From Bacilli bacterium (lineage in GTDB: Bacteria; Bacillota_I; Bacilli_A; RF39; UBA660): a DNA stretch of 34,532 nt. The notes under the pieces were generated by a model. The model made no database searches. It worked only from the letters and a program-made list of their open reading frames with translations, and had not been told where the DNA came from. Shown here piece after piece: positions 16,703 through 23,618 of this stretch (position 1 is the first letter of the stretch; every line of letters starts with the position of its first letter). A program made the translations under genes and the position numbers. Location of the stretch: assembly GCA_017512495.1 (NCBI GenBank), contig JAFWGF010000018.1, positions 1 to 34,532 of the forward strand, in the 5' to 3' direction.

Positions 16703-17743
16703 ATGAATGTTATAGTGAGTAATGAGTTACAAAGTAAATTAGCAAATATTGATGTAGATATAATTAAAAGTATTAACGGATCCTTTGAGGCTTCAGAGTT
16801 AATAGAAATGTTTAAAGACTTCTTCTATAGTAAAATGATTTTAGATGTAACTGCTATTAAGCAGTATAAAGAGCTAAGATCATATGAAGAATTAGTAAAA
16901 GGATTAGATGCTGATAAAATAATATTTGTATTACCAGAAGGTAGTTCTTTATGTACTCCTAATTTTTTAAGTAAATTAATTTCTATGGGAATATATAATT
17001 TTACTACTAATTTAAATGGCGTAAAGTTTTTAATTAAAAAATCGAATACCTTAAAAGATGTAGAAGGTATTTTAAAGATGGCTAGTTCAAGCAATAGTTC
17101 TAGTCCTTCTAATAATGAAAATAATAATAGTAGTTTAGAAGCACCAACTTCAATAGCACCAAAAGCAGGAGGAAAAACGACAGTTATTGGTGTTAAAAAT
17201 GTTACTGAAGATGCAGGTGCATCAACGCTAATTTATATGATGAAAAAAGAATTAACTATGACATATGGGTCAGCTAAAGTCATAGCTATTGAGATTAATA
17301 AAAAAGATTTTGAGTTATTCAACGACCAAAATATGATTTCAACTAATGATACTAGTATTAAAAATGAAATAGATAGACACCAAGATAAGAATATTATTCT
17401 TTTAGATTTAAATAATTTTAAAGGTGAGAATATATGTGATGAAATCATTTATCTAATGGAACCTAGTACAATAAAGCTAAATGCTTTGGTTAGTAGAAAT
17501 AAAGTGGTTTTTAGTAAATTAGTAGATCAAAAAGTGGTTTTAAATAAAAGTCTATTATTAAACCATGATATTTCTGATTTTGAAAAAGAGTCCGGTTTAC
17601 ACGTGTTTTACAATATACCACCTCTTGATGAAAGAAAACGTAATAGTGTAATTAACGATTTCTTGATTAGACTAGGTTTACTAGCAAGTGATTCAGGTGG
17701 AGAAGATGGATCTAATAGGATATTTGGTTTATTTAGGCGTTGA
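16703..17743 (+). CDS. TadZ/CpaE-like protein with degenerate ATPase P-loop
   Basis: A 346-residue cytosolic protein. Residues 1-125 form a receiver-like alpha/beta domain (KMILDVTAIKQY, KIIFVLPEG). A Ser/Asn linker covers about 128-150. Residues 159-346 look like a ParA/MinD-type fold (TVIGVKNVTEDAGAST, KVIAIEIN, KNIILLDLNNF). This domain order is that of CpaE/TadZ, which place the Tad apparatus in the cell. The deviant Walker A of the family (KGGxGKTT) is replaced by KNVTEDAGAST (165-175), with the usual GK lost. Nucleotide hydrolysis is therefore doubtful, and it may be a structural locator. The start is 3 bases after the previous stop, with GGGAG in front. The stop is TGA. Confidence 0.75.
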   Translation: MNVIVSNELQSKLANIDVDIIKSINGSFEASELIEMFKDFFYSKMILDVTAIKQYKELRSYEELVKGLDADKIIFVLPEGSSLCTPNFLSKLISMGIYNFTTNLNGVKFLIKKSNTLKDVEGILKMASSSNSSSPSNNENNNSSLEAPTSIAPKAGGKTTVIGVKNVTEDAGASTLIYMMKKELTMTYGSAKVIAIEINKKDFELFNDQNMISTNDTSIKNEIDRHQDKNIILLDLNNFKGENICDEIIYLMEPSTIKLNALVSRNKVVFSKLVDQKVVLNKSLLLNHDISDFEKESGLHVFYNIPPLDERKRNSVINDFLIRLGLLASDSGGEDGSNRIFGLFRR

Positions 17744-17768
17744 TTTGTTGTAAAATATATGATATTAT
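17740..17768 (+). promoter_or_regulatory. Promoter before the first VirB2-like gene
   Basis: TTGATT (17740-17745), 17-base spacer, TATTAT (17763-17768) with TGA immediately before it. The -35 box overlaps the tadZ-like stop codon. It marks the junction between the Tad half and the type IV secretion half of the block. Confidence 0.6.
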
Positions 17769-17791
17769 AAAGTTGTAAAGGAGATGTGTTT

Positions 17792-18100
17792 ATGGATGCT
17801 TGTGGAGGATTATTACCAATTGTAAAAGTTATAGTAGCTGCAATGAAAGTAGTTGTTATTATAATACCGATTGCTTTAATTGTATATGGTACTATTGATT
17901 TAGGAAAGGCAGTTATTGCTAGTGATGAGAAGGAAGTAAAGGCTGCACAAAAGAGATTAATTCAAAGATTTATTTATGCTGTGTTAGTATTCTTCGTACC
18001 AACTTTAGTTTATTTTGCTATGAATTTAATTGCTAGTAGCGACAGCGATGCGGATGCAACTAGTTGGAAGGCTTGCTGGAAGACTGCAAACGGAAATTAA
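17792..18100 (+). CDS. VirB2/TrbC-like subunit A
   Basis: A 102-residue protein with two hydrophobic helices (about 8-35 and 62-82) joined by a charged loop (DLGKAVIASDEKEVKAAQKRL). Small two-helix proteins of this plan form the pilus or channel subunit of type IV secretion (VirB2/TrbC). It has no long signal peptide and opens with MDACGG, reminiscent of the pilin starts A-[FT]-G-G upstream. An in-frame GTG two codons earlier (17786) overlaps the AAGGAG site. The ATG at 17792 is better spaced. The gene has its own promoter and terminator, so it can be made in amounts different from its neighbours. Confidence 0.7.
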   Translation: MDACGGLLPIVKVIVAAMKVVVIIIPIALIVYGTIDLGKAVIASDEKEVKAAQKRLIQRFIYAVLVFFVPTLVYFAMNLIASSDSDADATSWKACWKTANGN

Positions 18101-18114
18101 AAAAGGTTGTAAAG

Positions 18115-18143
18115 AATAGTAATTTCATTGCTATTTTTTTTTT
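18115..18143 (+). terminator. Intrinsic terminator between the two VirB2-like genes
   Basis: AATAGTAA (18115-18122), loop TTTCA, TTGCTATT (18128-18135; one G-T pair), then a T-run to 18143. It ends the short transcript of the first VirB2-like gene. Some readthrough is needed if the block is a single operon. Confidence 0.7.
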
Positions 18144-18156
18144 GCTTTGATATAAT
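18128..18156 (+). promoter_or_regulatory. Promoter of the second VirB2-like gene, embedded in the terminator
   Basis: TTGCTA (18128-18133), 17-base spacer, TATAAT (18151-18156). The -35 box is the right arm of the preceding terminator hairpin, so the stop of one unit and the start of the next are superimposed. Confidence 0.6.
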
Positions 18157-18190
18157 TAATATGATATATTATGCATATTGGAGTGATAGT

Positions 18191-18661
18191 ATGAAAAAAA
18201 TTTTCTTAATAATTTTAATCACAATTACTACTATGTTTTTGTTTACTCCTGTTAAAGCTATTGCTATGACCAAAAAAGATTATAATAGTAGCTTTAGTAA
18301 TACTGTAGAACTATTAGCTAATCCTACTGAAGATGTTAAAAAAGCAACAGAGAACTATGACCAAGATCAGAATTGTAATACTTTATTAGGAAATCCTGAA
18401 GATGAAGATTCTGTTGCATGGTTAGTTCAAAAGATTTTAAATTATGTTCAAATTATAGGACCATTACTTGTAGTAATACTTAGTAGTATAGATTTTGCAC
18501 AAGTTATCATTAAAAGCGATGATGACGCAATGGCTAAAGCTACTAAGAAATTAACTACTAGATTGATTTTAGCTGCAAGTTTGTTCTTTTTACCAATATT
18601 AGTTAAAGTACTTCTTAGTACTTTTGGAATTACATCTGATCCTACTTGTGGAATTAAATAG
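18191..18661 (+). CDS. VirB2/TrbC-like subunit B with signal peptide
   Basis: A 156-residue protein with a clear signal peptide (KK, then IFLIILITITTMFLF, with a VKA-I cleavage region near 24). A polar stretch with one Cys follows, then two helices (about 85-104 and 127-146). The loop between them (IDFAQVIIKSDDDAMAKATKKLTTR) aligns residue for residue with the loop of the first VirB2-like protein (IDLGKAVIASDEKEVKAAQKRLIQR split here by eye). They are therefore paralogues with different N-termini. GGAGTGAT stands before the ATG at 18191. A longer upstream reading frame from 18128 would lie over the promoter and is not used. It is likely a second channel or pilus subunit. Confidence 0.7.
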   Translation: MKKIFLIILITITTMFLFTPVKAIAMTKKDYNSSFSNTVELLANPTEDVKKATENYDQDQNCNTLLGNPEDEDSVAWLVQKILNYVQIIGPLLVVILSSIDFAQVIIKSDDDAMAKATKKLTTRLILAASLFFLPILVKVLLSTFGITSDPTCGIK

Positions 18662-18675
18662 AGGAGTGATAGATA

Positions 18676-20925
18676 GTGTTTTCAGAATCATACACAGAAC
18701 CTCGAAGCGCAATACGTGATGCTATCAGAACATTCTTTTCATTCTTAGATAGATCAGTATATGCCTTATTAGGAATTGTTTATCAATTGTTTTTTAGTGT
18801 AGCTTCTGCTGATATTTTTAGTACTGGAGTTATCACTAGATTTTATCAAAGAGTTCAATTAATAATTGGAATTTTTGTGTTGTTCCAACTTGCGATGACA
18901 GTCCTAAGGGGAATTGTTAACCCAGATTCTTTTAATGATTCTAAAAAAGGTGCTTATAACTTAATTATGCGTATATGTACAGCATTAGTTATGTTATCTT
19001 TAATAGTACCAATCAATATTCCTTCTGCAAGTAATGAATTTGAAAAACAAATTAATAATAATGGTTTGTTATTTGGTACTCTATATTCTCTACAACATAG
19101 AATTCTAAAGAATAATACAATAGGAAAAATGGTTATGGGAGTCAAAGAAGATGAGAGTAACTTCTTAGCTGGAGAAGATGATGAGGGTTTAAAAACATCG
19201 TCTAATATCTTTACTTCGACAATTATTAAAGGTTTTTATCGAATAAACTTACTTCCAGAAACTGATACCTTTAAATATAAGCAAGAAGAAGGAAAAGAAC
19301 CTGATCAAATAAACGAAAATAGAATGTGTCAAGATATTGATGACACAATAATTAATGAGTATAAAAAAGTAGACGCTAATCCAGGAAAGATTATTAGTTA
19401 TGTAAATGAGACTTGTAATCCAGATGACAGTGTATTAAGAGCTGCAGGTATTACTGATACGAAAGGTAAGATGTATGTATTTACATATATGCCATTAGTT
19501 TCTACTATCATTGGTGTTATATTTGTAATTATTTTACTAGGATTCTGTGTTGATGTTGCAATGCGTGCTATTAAATTAGCTGTGTTACGTTTATTAGCAC
19601 CAATCCCAATTATTAGTTATATGGATCCTAAAGGTGGAAAAGATAATGCTTTCGATGCATGGGTAAAAGCATTAACATCTACATATTTAGATTTATTCAT
19701 TAGAATTGCTGCAGTATACTTCATACTTTATATAATTCAAGAAATGTTAACAAAAGGAATAGTTACTTCAAGTACAGGAGTATTAAAAGTATTTACTTAT
19801 ATATTTATCTGTATCGGATTATTCTACTTTGCTAAAGAGGCACCTAAGTTCATCAAACAAATATTAGGAATCAAAGATGATGGTGCAGGAATATTCAGTG
19901 GTGTAGGAAAAGTCTTAGGAATGGGAGCTGCCGCTGGAGGAATGATTGGCTCAGGAATTGCTAGTGCTAGAGCTAGTGAAATGGCTGATAAAACAAGAGA
20001 AGCTTTTGGAAAAGCTCCACAAGGTGCATCAGAAAGACTTAGAAATAGAGGAAAGCATTTGTTAGCTGGTATAACTGGAGGTGTTGCTGGTGGAATAACC
20101 GGAGCGGCTGCCGCAGTAAATGCTAAGGATCATAGATTTAAAAATACTATGGAAGCAATGCAAAAAAGAAATGCTGCTCAGTTAGCTAAAGGAAATGATG
20201 GTTCAACACTATTTGGAAGAATGGGATCTACATTGAAACAATTTGGAACTGGAGATACATCTGCAGCTGCAATTGATCGTCAAATTAGTACTAATAAAAC
20301 TAGAATTGATGCTCTAAAAGCAGTTAAGTCTAGGGTATCATCAGAGATGATCAAGGCTGATTGGACTGGAGCTGAACTTAAAAAAGGTGACAAATACCTA
20401 ATGCGAGGAGCTAACAAGAATAATAATGGAGCAACAGAAGATGTAACTGGAAGAATTAACTATAAAGATTTCATGGCTCGTAAAAGCGCTGCAGAAGCAG
20501 CTGGAAAAACACATTTTGATATTGTAACCAGACAAGCAAATGGTTCTACAGGTAGTTATACAATTAGCATGGAAGACGCTGAAAGATATAAAGGCTTCCT
20601 TCTTAAAGAAAACGAAAACGATTATATTTCAACGCATACATCTGATGAAAGAAGAAAAGCTCTAGAAGATGCTGGATTTAAAATTGATGATAGATTAATG
20701 ACTCTTATTAATAATGCAAATATTACTGGAACTGTAAATGTTGATGCTGCTCGTAATTCTGATGGTAGTCTTAATGATGATGCGTTTAAAAGTGAAAATT
20801 TACGAAATGTTACAGATAGAGATTCTATTAACAAAGGTATTGAAGCTTATGAAGACTACAACTCAGAACTTAATAGAAGAAATGCTATTAGTAAGGCAAA
20901 TGATAGATATAGTAGTAAGAAATAA
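18676..20925 (+). CDS. VirB6/TrbL-like polytopic channel protein with long hydrophilic tail
   Basis: A 749-residue protein starting at GTG with GAGGAGTGAT before it. Helices lie at about 27-45, 60-80 and 96-114. A large loop with two Cys (about 120-265) comes next, then helices at about 268-315, 338-358 and 368-388. A core of this kind, including the KLAVLRLLAPIPIISYMDP segment, is characteristic of the VirB6/TrbL family that forms the membrane channel of type IV secretion systems. Residues 400-749 are hydrophilic and Ala/Gly/Lys-rich with charged repeats, likely cytosolic. This tail accounts for nearly half the protein. It lies between the VirB2-like and VirB3-like genes, as expected. Confidence 0.8.
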   Translation: MFSESYTEPRSAIRDAIRTFFSFLDRSVYALLGIVYQLFFSVASADIFSTGVITRFYQRVQLIIGIFVLFQLAMTVLRGIVNPDSFNDSKKGAYNLIMRICTALVMLSLIVPINIPSASNEFEKQINNNGLLFGTLYSLQHRILKNNTIGKMVMGVKEDESNFLAGEDDEGLKTSSNIFTSTIIKGFYRINLLPETDTFKYKQEEGKEPDQINENRMCQDIDDTIINEYKKVDANPGKIISYVNETCNPDDSVLRAAGITDTKGKMYVFTYMPLVSTIIGVIFVIILLGFCVDVAMRAIKLAVLRLLAPIPIISYMDPKGGKDNAFDAWVKALTSTYLDLFIRIAAVYFILYIIQEMLTKGIVTSSTGVLKVFTYIFICIGLFYFAKEAPKFIKQILGIKDDGAGIFSGVGKVLGMGAAAGGMIGSGIASARASEMADKTREAFGKAPQGASERLRNRGKHLLAGITGGVAGGITGAAAAVNAKDHRFKNTMEAMQKRNAAQLAKGNDGSTLFGRMGSTLKQFGTGDTSAAAIDRQISTNKTRIDALKAVKSRVSSEMIKADWTGAELKKGDKYLMRGANKNNNGATEDVTGRINYKDFMARKSAAEAAGKTHFDIVTRQANGSTGSYTISMEDAERYKGFLLKENENDYISTHTSDERRKALEDAGFKIDDRLMTLINNANITGTVNVDAARNSDGSLNDDAFKSENLRNVTDRDSINKGIEAYEDYNSELNRRNAISKANDRYSSKK

Positions 20926-20943
20926 AAAGGAGTGTGATAATAG

Positions 20944-21264
20944 ATGTTTAATCAATATTTAATACCTGCTAATACTAAAAGGGGTAAATTGATACTAGGA
21001 TGGTTTAGACCTTTTGACTTAGCACTATTTGGTTCAGGAATACTTGTTTCACTTTTGTTACTCGCATTCCTTCAATTTGATAGTACAATATCTATTATTA
21101 TTGGTTTGGCACCGGCACTTATAACAGGATTTCTTGTTATGCCAGTACCAAATTATCATAATATGTTAAATATAATAATTGAGGCCTATGAGTTTTTAAC
21201 TAATAGGCAAAAGTATAGATGGAAAGGTTGGTGTTATAAAAGTGGCGACAAAAAAAGGAAGTAG
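20944..21264 (+). CDS. PrgI/VirB3-like small membrane protein
   Basis: A 106-residue protein. It starts with a polar segment (FNQYLIPANTKRGKLILGWF), followed by two adjacent helices (about 26-44 and 48-66) and a basic tail (FLTNRQKYRWKGWCYK). This matches PrgI-family proteins, the Gram-positive counterpart of VirB3, always found directly before VirB4 and thought to help VirB4 dock at the membrane. AAAGGAGTG lies before the ATG. The last 23 bases overlap the start of the first VirB4 gene, so the two are translationally coupled. Confidence 0.85.
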   Translation: MFNQYLIPANTKRGKLILGWFRPFDLALFGSGILVSLLLLAFLQFDSTISIIIGLAPALITGFLVMPVPNYHNMLNIIIEAYEFLTNRQKYRWKGWCYKSGDKKRK

Positions 21265-21799
21265 TATTAGTGGTTTTACAGAGGACTGGTTACCTGTAAG
21301 AGCTATTCAAAATAATATGATTATTACTAAAGATAATTATAAAGTTAGTGGGGTAAAGATCTCTCCTAGAAATATCTTTATTTTGGATCCTGATACTCAA
21401 AATAATATTTTGATTGGGTTAAGAAATTTTTATAACACTATAGATTATGAATTCTGGTTAATTGTAGCTGATAGACCAGTAGACATATCAGTTTATATGT
21501 CACAGATGCAATTATTACTTAATGAGACAAATTCACCAGCAATTCGTAAGTTAATTATGCAAGATATCGAAAAGGGAGAAACATTTATCCGTAATAATAT
21601 TGTTGATACAGAGTATTACTTTATGTTTAGAAGTAAAAATGCTGATGAAGTACAAAAACGAGTTCGTCAAATGATTAATGGTCTAGCAACTTGTGGATTA
21701 AATGCTTCATTAATAAGTAATTCAGATTTAAGATTAGTTTTAGAAAACTTCTTAAATGGTGGAAATACTACTGAGTTTGGAACGGTGATGCCTGTATGA
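21242..21799 (+). CDS. VirB4 N-terminal part, encoded as a separate gene
   Basis: A 185-residue protein that corresponds to the first N-terminal subdomain of VirB4-like transfer ATPases: VRAIQNNMIITKDNYKVSGVKISP, then the Q-rich NNILIGLRNFYNTI and YYFMFRS. The start is GTG, with AAAGGTTGGTG in front. It ends with TGA inside ATGA, which is also the start of the next gene. The two together give 784 residues, the normal size of an intact VirB4. The break falls at the linker where the N-terminal region would continue into the next subdomain. It has no ATP-binding motif itself. It probably associates with the downstream product. Confidence 0.8.
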   Translation: MATKKGSSISGFTEDWLPVRAIQNNMIITKDNYKVSGVKISPRNIFILDPDTQNNILIGLRNFYNTIDYEFWLIVADRPVDISVYMSQMQLLLNETNSPAIRKLIMQDIEKGETFIRNNIVDTEYYFMFRSKNADEVQKRVRQMINGLATCGLNASLISNSDLRLVLENFLNGGNTTEFGTVMPV

Positions 21800-23595
21800 G
21801 TACAAGTTTAAGAGGACAATTAGCTCCAAAGGGATTACAGTTCAATTCTAGTGATTTTATTATTAGTGATAAATATGCAACTATTCTAACAGTTGTGTCA
21901 TATCCTAAGTATATTATGCCTGGTTATTTATCTACACTTACTAATATGTCTGGTATTAAAGTTGTAGTTAAACATATACCAGTACCTTGGGCTGATATGG
22001 CAAAGATGTTAAATAAACAAGTTGCTGAATTAAAAGAAAGATATCAAAATGAAAAAGACCAAACTGTTCGTGAAAGAATTAGACAAGATGCTGAAAGTTT
22101 GGAATACTTTACTTCTATGTTAGCAGGATCACAAGCAAGAATCTTTGATTTTCAAATGCATATTATGATTACTGCTGATAGTAAAGAAGAATTAGAATTA
22201 AAGAAATTAAATGTTAAGAATTATCTTGATTCAATGGAGTTAAGAGCAATTTCACTTCGTTTTGAACAAGAAAAAGTATTAAAATCTATTCTTCCAATTT
22301 TCCCAGATAAAGATACATATGAATTAGAATCAAGAATTGGTACACCGATTCCTTCAGTTACTATTTCAGCTATGTATCCGTTTATCTTTGATAGTATCAA
22401 GGATCCTGGATTATCTACTTTATTAGGTGTAGATTTCTCTGGAGGAGTAATTTTATTCAATCAATTCTTATACAAAATACGTAAAGAAACAAATAGAAAT
22501 AATGCCAATATGATTATTTTAGGAACTTCTGGTTCTGGTAAATCTACTGCAGCTAAGTTATTACTTAGAACTCATATTCGTAATGGATGTCAAATAGTTA
22601 TTATTGACCCTGAAGATGAATTTAGAGATTTAACTCGTGCTTTTGGTGGAGATACAGTTGATATTGGTAAAGGTGGAGAATTTGGACTTATTAATCCACT
22701 TGAAATAGTCATTGATGCTGATGAAGAAGAAATTAAACAAGGTTTAGGTTATACTGTGTTAACTAGAACTCTACAATTCTTAAAAGCTTTTATGAAGTAT
22801 TATGATCCTTCAATAGAAGAAGCAGTACTTACTATGTTTTCTGAAGTTGTTCAAGATACATATAAACGTTTTGGAGTAGATTTTACTACTGATTTTTCTA
22901 GATATACTTCAGAAGATTATCCAACATTTAGTGATGTATATGCAACTATTAAAGGAAGACTTATGTCTATGACTGAACAAACTCAAGAAAGAGAAATAAT
23001 GGAAAAACTTGAGTTAAAAGTAAGACCAATTGTTAATGAATTAAAATTCTATTTTGATGGACATACTACTATAACTAAAGATAGTGACTTCATGGTATTT
23101 AATATTAAAGAATTAATGAATAGTGATTCAACAATTAAGAATGCTTTATTCTTCAGTGTATTAAAGTATGCTTGGGGTTTATGCTTAGACTTTAATGTGG
23201 ATACAGTATTAATGGTTGATGAAGCTCACGTATTGTTAGGTGATAATAACGCTTTAGGAGCTGATTTCTTAGCTCAAGTACAAAGACGTGCTCGTAAATA
23301 TAATACTGGTACAGTTATTATTACACAACAACCTAGTGATTTCTCTGATCCAGCTGTTATTACACAAGGTAAAGCAATATTTGATAACTCTTCTTATTAC
23401 CTAGTAATGGGTCTTAAGAAACAAGCAGTTGAAGACTTATCATTACTTATTGATTTAAATGAAAGTGAAAAAGAAAGTATTAAACATTATTCTCAAGGAG
23501 AGGCATTATTTGTCTGTGGACATCGCCGTATGAGAATAAATGTTGCTGTTACACAAGAAGAATTAGATTCCTTTGGAACAGGAGGAGGATTCTAA
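21796..23595 (+). CDS. virB4: VirB4-like type IV secretion ATPase (ATPase part)
   Basis: A 599-residue cytosolic ATPase that energises type IV secretion. It begins with the rest of the VirB4 N-terminal domain (LAPKGLQFNSSDFII, SYPKYIMPGYLSTLTNM). The RecA-like core follows with Walker A GTSGSGKS (243-250), IIDPEDEFRDL (269-279), Walker B VLMVDEAH (471-478), a Q-R-R motif (QVQRRARKYN) and VIITQQPSDF. All catalytic features are intact. The ATG overlaps the stop of the preceding gene as ATGA. GGTGAT at 21784-21789 lies 6 bases upstream, so independent initiation is plausible and the split is unlikely to be a simple sequencing frameshift. Confidence 0.93.
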   Translation: MSTSLRGQLAPKGLQFNSSDFIISDKYATILTVVSYPKYIMPGYLSTLTNMSGIKVVVKHIPVPWADMAKMLNKQVAELKERYQNEKDQTVRERIRQDAESLEYFTSMLAGSQARIFDFQMHIMITADSKEELELKKLNVKNYLDSMELRAISLRFEQEKVLKSILPIFPDKDTYELESRIGTPIPSVTISAMYPFIFDSIKDPGLSTLLGVDFSGGVILFNQFLYKIRKETNRNNANMIILGTSGSGKSTAAKLLLRTHIRNGCQIVIIDPEDEFRDLTRAFGGDTVDIGKGGEFGLINPLEIVIDADEEEIKQGLGYTVLTRTLQFLKAFMKYYDPSIEEAVLTMFSEVVQDTYKRFGVDFTTDFSRYTSEDYPTFSDVYATIKGRLMSMTEQTQEREIMEKLELKVRPIVNELKFYFDGHTTITKDSDFMVFNIKELMNSDSTIKNALFFSVLKYAWGLCLDFNVDTVLMVDEAHVLLGDNNALGADFLAQVQRRARKYNTGTVIITQQPSDFSDPAVITQGKAIFDNSSYYLVMGLKKQAVEDLSLLIDLNESEKESIKHYSQGEALFVCGHRRMRINVAVTQEELDSFGTGGGF

Positions 23596-23618
23596 AATAG
23601 AAGTTAGGTGGTGATGTT

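Noticed and set aside
21780-21800. The virB4 break as a plain sequencing frameshift
   Set aside because: The second gene has its own ATG overlapping the stop as ATGA and a GGTGAT site 6 bases upstream, and the break is at a domain linker. It cannot be fully excluded without reads.
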